64,000 bases of DNA, taken from Carboxydocella sporoproducens DSM 16521 (lineage in GTDB: Bacteria > Bacillota > GCA-003054495 > Carboxydocellales > Carboxydocellaceae). How positions within the stretch are numbered: position 1 is the stretch's first letter; every line of letters starts with the position of its first letter. The stretch is taken from assembly GCF_900167165.1 (NCBI RefSeq), contig NZ_FUXM01000001.1:62001-126000 (forward strand). Reading direction: 5' to 3'. The position numbers were made by a program, and so were the translations under genes. Of the stretch, positions 47,606 to 56,914 are shown piece after piece. Under the pieces are notes generated by a model. The model was not told where the DNA came from and did not search any database. It saw only the letters and a list, made by a program, of their open reading frames with translations.

Positions 47606-48565
47606 TTATCCCTCCTGAAAACTGCCTATACGGCGAAAACGCTGATAACGCTGTTCCATTAACTGTTCTCCCGTCTGACCGGCCAGCTCCTGCAGTCCCT
47701 GGAGCAGTTGCTCCTTGACCTTGCTGGCTGTAAACTCATGATCCCGATGGGCCCCTGCCAGGGGTTCAGGAATGATGCCATCTATTACCCCCAGCTGCAG
47801 GAGATCCTGGGCGGTCAGCTTCATGGTTTCAGCCGCCCGGGGCGCCTGACTGCCATCTTTCCAGAGAATAGCAGCAAAGCCTTCCGGGGAAATCACGGAG
47901 TAAACAGAATATTCCAGCATATATACCTTATTGCCAAGGCCCAGGGCCAGCGCTCCACCACTGCCCCCTTCACCGATAACTACTGCCAGCAGGGGAACAG
48001 AAAGTCCAGCCATGGCGTAAAGAGCTCGGGCAATGGCTTCTCCCTGGCCCCGTTCCTCTGCCCCAATCCCGCAAAAAGCCCCCGGGGTATCAATAAAGGT
48101 GATGATGGGGCGTTTAAACCGTTGCGCCTGTTCCATCAAGCGAATGGCCTTGCGATAGCCTTCAGGATGGGGCATACCGAAATTGCGGGCAATATTTTCC
48201 CTGGTATCCCGCCCTTTCTGGTGCCCTAGCACCGTTACCGGCCGCCCTTCCAGGAGGGCAATCCCCCCTACCAGAGCAGCATCATCGGCAAAATTGCGGT
48301 CACCGTGCAATTCGATGAAATCATCAAAAATTAAATTAATATAGTCCAGGGTGGTTGGCCGCTGGGGATGACGGGCGATTTGCACCTTCTGCCAGGGTGT
48401 CAGGTTGGTATAGATCTCCTGACTCAGCTGCCGGGCTTTTTCCTCCATAGTAGCGATTTCTCGCGAGAGGTCAATCCCCTTCTCCTGGGAAAATTTCCTC
48501 AGTTCCGCGATTTTGTTTTCCAGCTCCAGGAGAGGCTTTTCAAACTCCAGTAAAGTCACAGCCAT
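47606..48565 (-). CDS. accA: acetyl-CoA carboxylase carboxyltransferase subunit alpha
   Basis: Transfers CO2 from carboxybiotin to acetyl-CoA as half of the AccAD carboxyltransferase, first step of fatty acid synthesis. 319 aa: N-terminal coiled coil ([20 protein letters not shown]), [54 protein letters not shown] and [23 protein letters not shown] shares one base with the accD stop (TAATG). Confidence 0.97.
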   Translation of the reverse strand: MAVTLLEFEKPLLELENKIAELRKFSQEKGIDLSREIATMEEKARQLSQEIYTNLTPWQKVQIARHPQRPTTLDYINLIFDDFIELHGDRNFADDAALVGGIALLEGRPVTVLGHQKGRDTRENIARNFGMPHPEGYRKAIRLMEQAQRFKRPIITFIDTPGAFCGIGAEERGQGEAIARALYAMAGLSVPLLAVVIGEGGSGGALALGLGNKVYMLEYSVYSVISPEGFAAILWKDGSQAPRAAETMKLTAQDLLQLGVIDGIIPEPLAGAHRDHEFTASKVKEQLLQGLQELAGQTGEQLMEQRYQRFRRIGSFQEG

Positions 48566-49446
48566 TAAGCCTTCACCTCCTGAGGCTGGTGCCAGGCCAG
48601 CAGTTTAGTCAGTACCGTTGCCAGTTCCTTGCGGTGTACTACCTTGTCCACCTGACCATGTTGCTGCAAAAACTCCGCCCGCTGAAACCCTTCCGGCAAC
48701 TTCTGTCTGATGGTCTGTTCAATCACCCGGGGCCCGGCAAAGCCGATGAGAGCACCCGGTTCAGCCAGAATGATGTCCCCCTGGGAGGCAAAACTGGCAG
48801 TCACCCCACCGGTAGTGGGATCAGTCAGAACCGTTATGTAGAGCAGGCCTGCCTCTTTCAATCGGCGCACCGCCAGGCTGGTTTTGCCCATTTGCATCAG
48901 AGAGAGAATGCCTTCCTGCATGCGGGCTCCCCCGGAAGTGGCAAAAACCACTACCGGTAACCGCCGTTCAATAGCAGCCTCAATAGCCCGGGTGATTTTT
49001 TCCCCTACCGCTGAGCCCATGCTGGCCATAATGAACTGATTGTCCATCACCACCAGCATTACAGGCTGGCCCCCAATGGTGGCAGTACCACACACAACAG
49101 CTTCCTTTAAGCCAGTTTTGCTCTGGGCTTCAGCCAGTTTGCCCTCATAGCCGGGAAAGCCCAGCGGATTTACGGAAGTAAGCCCGGCATCCAGTTCGAC
49201 AAAGCTGTCCCCATCCACTAACTGCTGAATCCTTTCCCGGGCAGTGAGATGGAAATGGAACTGGCAATGGGGGCAAACTTTGAGATTGCGTTCCAGTTCT
49301 TTTATAAACACAATCTGACCGCATTTAGCACATTTTTGCCAGAGTCCTTCCGGTATTTCCCGTTTAACTGCCGGTTCTGCCGGTTTAGCCGGTCCGGGCT
49401 GGACCGTCACATATTTGGGCTTTTTAAATAAATCCTTTAAAGCCAT
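48565..49446 (-). CDS. accD: acetyl-CoA carboxylase carboxyltransferase subunit beta
   Basis: Partner of AccA. 293 aa with the N-terminal zinc ribbon (CAKCGQ and CPHCQFHF), then the crotonase-like carboxyltransferase fold with [39 protein letters not shown] and [17 protein letters not shown]. The 45-aa extension before the ribbon ([14 protein letters not shown]) is short and low-complexity. The separate accB/accC at the window end belong to a different carboxylase cluster. Confidence 0.97.
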   Translation of the reverse strand: MALKDLFKKPKYVTVQPGPAKPAEPAVKREIPEGLWQKCAKCGQIVFIKELERNLKVCPHCQFHFHLTARERIQQLVDGDSFVELDAGLTSVNPLGFPGYEGKLAEAQSKTGLKEAVVCGTATIGGQPVMLVVMDNQFIMASMGSAVGEKITRAIEAAIERRLPVVVFATSGGARMQEGILSLMQMGKTSLAVRRLKEAGLLYITVLTDPTTGGVTASFASQGDIILAEPGALIGFAGPRVIEQTIRQKLPEGFQRAEFLQQHGQVDKVVHRKELATVLTKLLAWHQPQEVKA

Positions 49447-49471
49447 GAACGGGCTTTCACCTCATTTCCCT

Positions 49472-49681
49472 TTAACGTCCATAAACAGCATGGTTGTTAA
49501 TAACTTCCAGAGCGTCTTCCAGTTCGGAAGCCGGAACCAGTATTTCATAAGCGCGGTCATCCTGGGTGGAACTGGCCAGGCCCACCGGACGTAGTGAAAC
49601 CAGAAACCCTTCTGCCATCAGCACATCCCGCAGTTTTTCCGCTGCCGTTTTGCTGGGAGCGATATAAACTACTTTTAGCAC
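49472..49681 (-). CDS. DUF2007-like small protein (69 aa)
   Basis: Small alpha/beta protein: KVVYIAPSKTAAEKLRDVLM then YEILVPASELEDALEVIN, the layout of the DUF2007/PII-like 'putative signal-transducing' family. GTG start with GGAGGG upstream. 25 nt before accD on the same strand. Function unknown. Confidence 0.72.
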   Translation of the reverse strand: MLKVVYIAPSKTAAEKLRDVLMAEGFLVSLRPVGLASSTQDDRAYEILVPASELEDALEVINNHAVYGR

Positions 49682-49726
49682 CTTTTTCCGCCCTCCCTTT
49701 TCCTTCTCCGGCCAGGTTTTCTCTGG

Positions 49727-49957
49727 TTATTCTCCCGCTTCCACCACACCATGTTTGGTATAGATAGAAGCCTTGCCTCTGATTTTAATAGCTGAAGTAT
49801 GTTCAGTAAACTGGGCGATCATCACTTCGCCCCGATCCAGCTTTTCCGAATGATGAAATTTGGTGTCTTTGCCCCTGGTCAAACCGATAATAGTCACTCC
49901 ATTTTCTTTGGCTTTGACCACAATATAGTCACCCGCAATATCTTCCAGGTTTAACAA
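49727..49957 (-). CDS. mtrB: trp RNA-binding attenuation protein (TRAP)
   Basis: 76-aa TRAP protein. It carries the family core [19 protein letters not shown] and [20 protein letters not shown]. These contain tryptophan-pocket residues and the Lys/Arg of KIRG that contact the bases of (G/U)AG repeats. TRAP forms an 11-mer ring and, when loaded with Trp, binds trp leader RNA to cause termination. TTG 49957 after AGAGG is favoured; GTG 49966 overlaps the SD. No trp genes are in this window, so it acts elsewhere. Confidence 0.96.
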   Translation of the reverse strand: MLNLEDIAGDYIVVKAKENGVTIIGLTRGKDTKFHHSEKLDRGEVMIAQFTEHTSAIKIRGKASIYTKHGVVEAGE

Positions 49958-50009
49958 AACGGCCACCTCTTTTTGTTCACACTTATTTCAGCTTAAATGT
50001 TATCACAGC

Positions 50010-50483
50010 TCAGGGGGTTTTGCAATAATGATGCGCAATCCGGGCAGAAGCTGCAGCGGCAATACCAGCCACCAGGTCGTCCAGAAAGGTATTTACGCGA
50101 TTTAGTTTGTTTTTATCCAGTCTGCCGATAATTCCCATCTTTTTCTTGTCCAGATAACCAAAACTGGTAATTCCCACTGTCCCATAAATACTAGCAATAG
50201 CCATGGCCAGATTTTCATCTATTCCATACAGAGGTTCATCTCCCGCCACAATGGTCTGTAAGGGTTCAGGCAACAGCCCTTGCTCTGCCAGTTTATCCAG
50301 AGCCAGTCCCGTGAGCAAAGCATATTGTACTTCCCGCTTGCGCAATACGCTATGGACTGCCTCCAGACACTCTTCCAGGGTAAGTTCCGGACTAAAGGGC
50401 TTTTGCAACCTCAACACGATTCTGGCTATATCCCGGACATCTACTCCCCGCTCTTTTAACAGGGCCAGCATCTCCTGACTCAT
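50010..50483 (-). CDS. phosphatidylglycerophosphatase A family protein (YutG-like)
   Basis: 157 aa, PgpA/YutG family: LKERGVDVRDIARIVLRLQK, then YGIDENLAMAIASIYGTVGIT and GYLDKKKMGIIGRLDKNKLN, with the C-terminal FLDDLVAGIAAAASARIA. Members of this shorter group lack the clear membrane helices of E. coli PgpA and may be soluble. ATG 50483 after GAGGGG. It is upstream of mtrB, with the region between them short. Confidence 0.86.
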   Translation of the reverse strand: MSQEMLALLKERGVDVRDIARIVLRLQKPFSPELTLEECLEAVHSVLRKREVQYALLTGLALDKLAEQGLLPEPLQTIVAGDEPLYGIDENLAMAIASIYGTVGITSFGYLDKKKMGIIGRLDKNKLNRVNTFLDDLVAGIAAAASARIAHHYCKTP

Positions 50484-50564
50484 ACTTCTTCCCCTCCTTC
50501 AGGTATCCTATCATATGCACGAAGGAGGGCAGGGCGAACCATGCTGCCACTAGCGAAAAATTTC

Positions 50565-52160
50565 TTATACCTGGGGCAAACTGGCCAGAGCTGCTCTGGC
50601 CTTTGCCCCAACGGTGCCACCGGGATCTAAAGCCACGGCCTTGTTCAGGTTTAGCCTGGCTGCAGCGTAGTCCTTCACATCCCAGGCGGCATAACACAGG
50701 CCCAGTCCATAATAACCATTGGCTTTCTGCGGAAACCAGCGAATTTCCTCCTGGAAAGCCTGGATTGCCAGGTCATACTGGCGCTGACTGTAATAAAGCC
50801 AGCCCAGGGTATTGATAGCCTCCTCATTGCGGGGATTCAAACGGAAAGCTTCCTGCAGATGCTGAGCTGCCTCCGCCATTTGTTCCGCTGCTTTCAGTTT
50901 CAACCCCAGCTGATAATGGGCATCTGGATTTTGCGGGTCATACTGTAAGGCTTCCTCAAATTTGCCCGCTTTAACCAGATCGGCGGCAATTTCCCAGCCA
51001 GGTTTGACCTGGGCAGCTGGCCAGGCACTTCCCCGTACTACCACCAGGGCATTGCTCAACAGCCGCCCCGGGCGGGTAAGATATTTTCCCTGCCAGTACA
51101 GACCGGTAGAAGCTCCCCCATCCAGAGCCATGGCATCCCTGACGCCCAGTTTCTGCAAAACTGCTGCCAGCTGGTATACGGTAGCGTCACTGATATTGCC
51201 CATTAACACAACCTTGCCGGGCAGGATGGCCACAAAGCTTTTGGGCCCGGCAGCCTGCGTCTGTTTCCAGTGAGTAATTCCTTCCGCCTGCGGGTTAACT
51301 ACCACCCGGCCATTCTTAACCAGTAGCGGTCCTGCCCCCAGACCAACTGCCCCTCGGCGCCAGTCAAGAACCGGACCGGTCTTGCTGCCAATATGCCAGT
51401 TCAGCCGCCATTGCACCCGGTCGCCAGCTCTGAATTTGCTGAACTGGGCCTGGGCCTTCGGTCCCGGGCCAAAATGAATAACAAAACCATCCGCCGGAAT
51501 CTGGGAGTTGGGCCCACTGATAGCCACCACCCGGCCCTGACGAACAATCACTTCTTTTCCGGAACGGGTCCCGGTCCTAAGGCCGCGGGCCGGTGTGAAG
51601 ACAGCACTGGCATCAGCTTCAGCATAGACGTGATTTAGCCCCCAGGCATACCAGTTGTTGCGATAATCCCAGGAACCATTGATACTCCCTGTTACTTCGC
51701 TTTGCAGTCTTTCCATCAACAGCTCCCCTGTCCGGGTGAACAGGGCAGTAGTACCGGTATTGCCGGTATGAACCGGTATACCTTCAACCAGCAGATTGCC
51801 CTGAGGCTGAAAATCGGAATAGGAGTTAAAATAAGTGCCATTTACTGCCGCAATGCCATTCTTGCTGCGGGCCAGCGCCTCCAGGGATGCGGTTTTTCCC
51901 ACCTGGCCTCCGCCCAGAGCCACGGCCAGGCGTAAGCCCGGAGTCTTTAAATCCACACTTACTGCTTTTAGCAGGGTTTTCTTGCTGCCAATTTTTATAT
52001 CATACTGCCGGTAACTTACCCCTGGTCCACCGCTCACCGCTGCTCCTTTTTGAGTAACTGTTACCGTAGCTGTGGCCGCTTCCCCCTGTAGCCCGCCCAG
52101 CAACCAGGTCATTAAAATGAACACCGCTATTCTTTTAAGCCATCGGTTGTGCCGCTTCAT
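50565..52160 (-). CDS. secreted phosphodiester glycosidase (NAGPA/DUF2233) domain with C-terminal TPR repeats
   Basis: 531 aa. Signal peptide (LKRIAVFILMTWLLGGLQG), a prodomain-like stretch, then the NAGPA fold: GIAAVNGTYFNSYSDFQPQG, GLGAGPLLVKNGRVVVN and the catalytic-like MALDGGASTGLYWQGKYL. Residues about 398-531 hold TPR repeats (NPDAHYQLGLKLKAAEQMAE, NGYYGLGLCYAAWDVKDYAA). M1 at 52160 with GGAAGGAG upstream; the open frame to 52178 adds 6 residues. It overlaps dnaE by 26 nt. It likely acts on cell-wall phosphodiesters, but the substrate is unproven. Confidence 0.85.
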   Translation of the reverse strand: MKRHNRWLKRIAVFILMTWLLGGLQGEAATATVTVTQKGAAVSGGPGVSYRQYDIKIGSKKTLLKAVSVDLKTPGLRLAVALGGGQVGKTASLEALARSKNGIAAVNGTYFNSYSDFQPQGNLLVEGIPVHTGNTGTTALFTRTGELLMERLQSEVTGSINGSWDYRNNWYAWGLNHVYAEADASAVFTPARGLRTGTRSGKEVIVRQGRVVAISGPNSQIPADGFVIHFGPGPKAQAQFSKFRAGDRVQWRLNWHIGSKTGPVLDWRRGAVGLGAGPLLVKNGRVVVNPQAEGITHWKQTQAAGPKSFVAILPGKVVLMGNISDATVYQLAAVLQKLGVRDAMALDGGASTGLYWQGKYLTRPGRLLSNALVVVRGSAWPAAQVKPGWEIAADLVKAGKFEEALQYDPQNPDAHYQLGLKLKAAEQMAEAAQHLQEAFRLNPRNEEAINTLGWLYYSQRQYDLAIQAFQEEIRWFPQKANGYYGLGLCYAAWDVKDYAAARLNLNKAVALDPGGTVGAKARAALASLPQV

Positions 52161-55100
52161 ATTTTCGCTCCTTCCCATTGGTTCTGGCTATGAAGGGTCT
52201 GGTCACTACCGTCCCCTCGCCCAGCAGGTTTTGCAATTCCTTCACCATGCTTTCCCCTGGCTCTACTCGCCAGTTGACCGGCAAGTATTCCGCCTCCTTA
52301 CCCGCAGGACTGACATAGACCAGTACCACCGGATGAGGGCCGGGATAACGGGACAGCAAGGTCAGCACCTTTTCCCGGATTTCCAGCGCTTGTGCCCGGG
52401 GTCCTGGTAAACGCAGATAAACCTGTATTAAAGGCCGAAATTGCGGAGCCCGGGGTTCCAGTGCTGGCAGCACAAAATCTTCTAGAGGCAATACCTCTTC
52501 CACCAGCAGCTTAACTCCGTCATCATTGTGGTTGACCTTGCCCTTAATCGCCAGGGTACGTTCCGGTTGTAACAGACTCCGGTATTTTTTCAAAATACTG
52601 CTGAAGATAACCAGCTCCACTTTCCCGGCCAGGTCCTCCAGCCAGGCAAAGGCCATTTCTTCCCCCCGCCGGCTAAGAGTGGGCTTGATTTCCACCAGCA
52701 AGCCGCCACAGTAGACCATCTTACCTTCAGCCATTTCCCCCAGTTGCGCCAGAGGGGTAAAGCCAGGAGAATGAAGTAAGGTGCGAAACTGGTCCAGCGG
52801 GTGGCCGGAAATATAGAGCCCGAGATATTCCTTTTCATTCTGTAATATATCTGCCTCCGTCCAGGCAGGAACCTGCGGCAGGGGAATTTCCGCTGCCTCC
52901 TTTTCCCCCAGCACATCAAACAGGCTGAGCTGGCCGCCAGCGCGTTCCCGTTGTACCTGTTGACCGTGTTCTACCATTAAATCCAGAGCTGCCATATACT
53001 GGGCCCGGTGTCCGCCCAGGCTGTCCAGCGCCCCGGCGCGGATCAAAGACTCCAGCACTCTTTTGTTAACCTGGGATAAATCCACCCGCTCGCATAAGTC
53101 CTGGAAAGAGAGAAAAGGCCCATCGTTTCTGGCCGCAATAATGGCCTGGATCGGCCCCTGCCCCACATTCTTGATGGCTGCCAGGCCCATTCTAATTCCT
53201 GCTTCGGTCACAGTGAATCCCAGCCCGCTCTGGTTAACATCCGGAGGCAGAACCTTAATCCCCATGCGGCGGCATTCTTCAATATAAATGGCTACTTTAT
53301 CGGCATTGCCCATCACTGAGGTTAGCAAGGCAGCCATGAATTCCTCGGGATAGTTGGCTTTCAAGTAAGCAGTCTGGTAGGCCAGCAGGCCATAGGCCGC
53401 CGAGTGGCTGGCATTAAAGCCATAACCGGCGAAATATTCCATCAGATCAAAGATCTGTCCGGCCACTTCCGCTTCTACTCCATTGGCCACCGCCCCCTCC
53501 ACAAATTGCTGGCGCAGTCCAGCAATGACCTCAGGTTTTTTCTTGCCCATGGCCCGACGCAACAGGTCCGCTTCTCCCAGCGTAAAGCCTGCCAGGTCAG
53601 AAGCTATCCGCATCACCTGTTCCTGGTAGAGAATCACTCCGTAGGTAGAGCGCAAAATTGGTTCCAGTTTGGGATGCAGATATTTAATCTGCTGCTGGCC
53701 ATGTTTGTTCCTGATAAAATCCTCCACCATGCCGGAACCCAGGGGGCCAGGCCGATAGAGGGCCACCAGAGCGATGATATCATCAATACACTCCGGTTTC
53801 AGTTCCCGCAACAGCTGCCGCATCCCCGCGGATTCCAGCTGGAAGACACCGATTCCTTCTCCCCGGCTTAAAAGTTCATAAGTCGCTCTATCATCCAACG
53901 GCAGTTGATCCAGATCCAGTTCGATACCGTGCCTTTCCCGGATATAAGCCAGGGTATCCCGCATTACCGTCAGGGTGCGCAGCCCCAGCAAATCCATTTT
54001 CAACAGTCCGACTTCTTCCACCGTCTCCTTGGCAAACTGGGTGGTAATAATCCCATCAGCGGAACGATAGAGGGGGATCACCTCCTGCAGGGGTTCTTTT
54101 CCGATCACTACCCCGGCCGCATGAGTAGAAGCATGGCGGGGCATACCTTCCACCGCTGCCGCCAGGTCCAGTAATCTCTTTACCGCTGGTTTTTCCTGAT
54201 ACAGGGCCTTGAGCTCACCGGAAACCTGCAGGGCCTTTTCAATAGTCATCCCCAGTTCAGCGGGGATGAGCTTGGCTACCCTATCCACTTCCCCGTAGGG
54301 TAGTCCCAGTACCCGGCCCACATCCCTCACTGCCGCCCTTGCCGCCATCGTACCAAAGGTGATGATCTGACAAACCCGGTCCGCTCCGTATTTTTCGATC
54401 ACATACTGGATTACTTCTTCCCGCCGTTCAAAGCAAAAATCGATATCTATATCCGGCATGCTGACCCGTTCCGGATTGAGAAACCGCTCAAACAGTAAAT
54501 TATAACGTAGAGGGTCGATGTTGGTGATACCCAGCACATAGGCCACCAGACTGCCGGCAGCACTGCCCCGGCCGGGCCCGACAAAAATCCCCTGCCGGCG
54601 GGCATAGTTGACGAAGTCCCAGACGATGAGAAAATAGCCGGAATAGCCCATCCGCCGAATTACACCCAGTTCATACTCCAGCCGGGCCTCCATTTCCGCC
54701 GTAACCGGCTGGTAGCGCTGCCTGAGTCCTTCCCGGCAAAGCTCTTCCAGATAGCTGTCCAAATTATGCCCCTCTGGCACCTGATATTCGGGCAAATGTA
54801 AACGGCCGAATTCCAGTTCCAGCTGGCAACGCTCGGCAATGGCCAGGGTATTATCCAGGGCTTCGGGATACTGGCCCAGTACCAGCTCCATTTCCGCCCG
54901 GGACTTGAGGTAAAATTCCCGGCTCTCAAATTGCATCCTGTCCGCATCTTCCAGGGTTTTACCGGTCTGGATGCAGAGTAAAATCTCCTGTACTTCCGCA
55001 TCAGTTTTTTCTACACAATGCACATCATTGGTAGCTACCAGCGGCAAACCCAGTTCCCGACTGAGGCGCACCAGACCGGCATTAACCCGCAGCTGTTCCT

Positions 55101-55638
55101 CCAGGTAGTGGTTTTGCAGCTCCAGAAAAAAGTTTGCCGGCCCAAAAATCTCCCGGTATTCCAGCGCAGCCCGCCGGGCCAACTCCTCCTGGCCCTGGCT
55201 CAAATGCCAGGCCACTTCCCCGCCCAAACAGGCACTGAGGGCGATCAGGCCTTCACTGTGCTGGCGTAAAAGCTCCTTGTCCACCCGCGGTTTATAATAA
55301 AAGCCTTCGGTATAAGCCAGGGAAACCAGAGTCACCAGGTTGCGATATCCCCGCTCGTTTTCCGCCAGTAACACCAGGTGATAGGGGGATTCATCCATTT
55401 TGGCCTCTTTTTGCCAGCGGCTGCGGGGAGCCACATACACTTCACAGCCAATGATGGGCTTAATCCCCGCCTGACGGCAGGCTTTATAAAAATCGATCAC
55501 GCCGAACATGGCGCCATGGTCAGTGATGGCCAGGGCAGGCATACCCAGTTCGACTGCCTTCTGTACCAGCTTTTTTATTCGGGCCGCTCCATCCAGCAAA
55601 CTGTATTCAGTATGAACATGAAGATGAACAAAACTCAA
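52135..55638 (-). CDS. dnaE: DNA polymerase III subunit alpha (DnaE type)
   Basis: 1167 aa. PHP domain at the N-terminus (FVHLHVHTEYSLLDGAARI, ITDHGAMFGVIDFY), polymerase with the palm acidic triad region VSMPDIDIDFCFERREEV, GRGSAAGSLVAYVLGITNID and KMDLLGLRTLTVMRDTLAY. A tandem HhH and an OB-fold (VYCGGLLVEIKPTLSRRGEE, WLEDLAGKVELVIF) follow. Start TTG 55638 gives the usual MSFVHLHVHTEYS; GTG 55650 would overlap the SD. Genome replication; probably paired with PolC elsewhere. Confidence 0.95.
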   Translation of the reverse strand: MSFVHLHVHTEYSLLDGAARIKKLVQKAVELGMPALAITDHGAMFGVIDFYKACRQAGIKPIIGCEVYVAPRSRWQKEAKMDESPYHLVLLAENERGYRNLVTLVSLAYTEGFYYKPRVDKELLRQHSEGLIALSACLGGEVAWHLSQGQEELARRAALEYREIFGPANFFLELQNHYLEEQLRVNAGLVRLSRELGLPLVATNDVHCVEKTDAEVQEILLCIQTGKTLEDADRMQFESREFYLKSRAEMELVLGQYPEALDNTLAIAERCQLELEFGRLHLPEYQVPEGHNLDSYLEELCREGLRQRYQPVTAEMEARLEYELGVIRRMGYSGYFLIVWDFVNYARRQGIFVGPGRGSAAGSLVAYVLGITNIDPLRYNLLFERFLNPERVSMPDIDIDFCFERREEVIQYVIEKYGADRVCQIITFGTMAARAAVRDVGRVLGLPYGEVDRVAKLIPAELGMTIEKALQVSGELKALYQEKPAVKRLLDLAAAVEGMPRHASTHAAGVVIGKEPLQEVIPLYRSADGIITTQFAKETVEEVGLLKMDLLGLRTLTVMRDTLAYIRERHGIELDLDQLPLDDRATYELLSRGEGIGVFQLESAGMRQLLRELKPECIDDIIALVALYRPGPLGSGMVEDFIRNKHGQQQIKYLHPKLEPILRSTYGVILYQEQVMRIASDLAGFTLGEADLLRRAMGKKKPEVIAGLRQQFVEGAVANGVEAEVAGQIFDLMEYFAGYGFNASHSAAYGLLAYQTAYLKANYPEEFMAALLTSVMGNADKVAIYIEECRRMGIKVLPPDVNQSGLGFTVTEAGIRMGLAAIKNVGQGPIQAIIAARNDGPFLSFQDLCERVDLSQVNKRVLESLIRAGALDSLGGHRAQYMAALDLMVEHGQQVQRERAGGQLSLFDVLGEKEAAEIPLPQVPAWTEADILQNEKEYLGLYISGHPLDQFRTLLHSPGFTPLAQLGEMAEGKMVYCGGLLVEIKPTLSRRGEEMAFAWLEDLAGKVELVIFSSILKKYRSLLQPERTLAIKGKVNHNDDGVKLLVEEVLPLEDFVLPALEPRAPQFRPLIQVYLRLPGPRAQALEIREKVLTLLSRYPGPHPVVLVYVSPAGKEAEYLPVNWRVEPGESMVKELQNLLGEGTVVTRPFIARTNGKERKYEAAQPMA

Positions 55639-55652
55639 TGGCGGCACCACCT

Positions 55653-56582
55653 TTAAAACAGGTCTTTTTTCCTGAAATAGATGGCTAGCAAGACAGATAG
55701 TAATAAAGATAAAATGATTGTCATCAGGAAAGCATGGGGATAATTTTGCATCGGAATACTGACATTCATGCCAAAGAAACTGGCAACCATAGTAGGTATC
55801 GATAAGACAAGAGTAACCGATGTTAAAAATTTCATTACAATGTTAAGATTGTTGGATATGATGGAAGCAAAAGCATCCATCATTCCACTCAAAATATTAC
55901 TGTAAATGTGGGCCATTTCAATAGCCTGCTTATTTTCTATTATAGCATCTTCCAGTACATCTTTGTCTTCTTCATACATGTTTAAAATTTTTAAGCGCAG
56001 CATTTTTTCCATCAGCAGTTCATTAGCTTTCAAGGAAGTAGTGAAATAGACCAAACTCTTTTCTAAATCTAATAGATTAAAAATTTCTTCATTTTTCATT
56101 GATTGGTGCAAAATGGATTCTATTTGTTCCCGTTTACGGTTAATCATGCGCAAATACTTTAAATAATAGCTGGCGATTTGTTGAAACAGTTGAAAAACGA
56201 ACCTAGTTTTCTTATAGGTGAAAAAACCTTTGACTTTTTCCCGTTTAAAGTCTTCAATCACAGGGCTCTGTACACTGCACACGGTAATTATAAATTCATC
56301 TCTAACAATGATAATACCTAAAGGCACCGTATAAAAATCCTGATCACTTTCGCTGTAAGGAATATCCACAATGATCAGGATCTGGTCTCCTTCTTGATCA
56401 ATGCGAGCTTGCTCATCCAGATCAAGAGGGTGAAAAAGAAATTCCCTCTTTACCCCTGTATGCTCAACCAGCAGGTCGATCTCATGAGGCTCAGGTGCTG
56501 TTACATCAATCCAAACCCCTTTGGTAATCTGGCTTTTTTGCAGTGAATTATTATTAGTTTCGGTGATGAAGACTTCCACCAT
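55653..56582 (-). CDS. corA: CorA-family magnesium/cobalt transporter
   Basis: 309 aa with the C-terminal two-TM signature: FLTSVTLVLSIPTMVASFFG followed by the GMN motif (FFGMNVSIPM) and the last helix ILSLLLSVLLAIYF. The cytoplasmic N-terminal domain is charged and helical. It lies under an M-box Mg2+ riboswitch, which supports the Mg2+ role. The gene is visibly AT-richer than its neighbours. ATG 56582 after AAGGAG. Confidence 0.93.
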   Translation of the reverse strand: MVEVFITETNNNSLQKSQITKGVWIDVTAPEPHEIDLLVEHTGVKREFLFHPLDLDEQARIDQEGDQILIIVDIPYSESDQDFYTVPLGIIIVRDEFIITVCSVQSPVIEDFKREKVKGFFTYKKTRFVFQLFQQIASYYLKYLRMINRKREQIESILHQSMKNEEIFNLLDLEKSLVYFTTSLKANELLMEKMLRLKILNMYEEDKDVLEDAIIENKQAIEMAHIYSNILSGMMDAFASIISNNLNIVMKFLTSVTLVLSIPTMVASFFGMNVSIPMQNYPHAFLMTIILSLLLSVLLAIYFRKKDLF

Positions 56583-56663
56583 GGATAACACTCCTTTGCC
56601 AATATACTTCGTAATTCGTCGCTGTTATCTTTACCTTTACTTCCATCCATACTCTTCATCACC

Positions 56664-56693
56664 TCCAAAAAAAAACTTCCCGAAAATGGGAAG
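56664..56693 (-). terminator. M-box terminator
   Basis: Minus-strand hairpin CTTCCC-ATTTTC-GGGAAG followed by nine T. It is close downstream of the M-box 3' strand and upstream of corA, as expected for Mg2+-dependent termination (OFF when Mg2+ is high). Confidence 0.9.
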
Positions 56694-56715
56694 CCAAGTT
56701 TCATCTTCACTCCCC

Positions 56716-56863
56716 ACTCGTTTGAGTTTTAGCTCTGTATAGCTAGGCTGTTCGCCAGCCACATTAGATAAAGCCTTAAGCCGGCCATATCTGCTAACCC
56801 ATTGGTGTCTCTCGACATTTCTGGGCAGTGGCATCTGTCTATACAGTAGCCTCACCTAACGAG
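56716..56863 (-). promoter_or_regulatory. M-box (ykoK) magnesium riboswitch
   Basis: The minus strand carries CGTTAGGTGAGGCTACTGT, ATGCCACTGCCCAGAAATG, TCGAGAGACACCAATGGG and, near the end, CTATACAGAGCTAAAACTC. These are the conserved M-box strands in correct order. It controls corA transcription by Mg2+. Confidence 0.95.
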
Positions 56864-56884
56864 GAATTATTTATTTCAAGTATT

Positions 56885-56914
56885 ATTATACGCTCCTCTT
56901 TCTTTGACCGTCAA
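56885..56914 (-). promoter_or_regulatory. promoter of the M-box/corA transcript
   Basis: The minus strand reads TTGACG (56909-56914), 18 nt, TATAAT (56885-56890). The -35 region lies inside the 3' end of the PAP2 gene. Confidence 0.68.
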
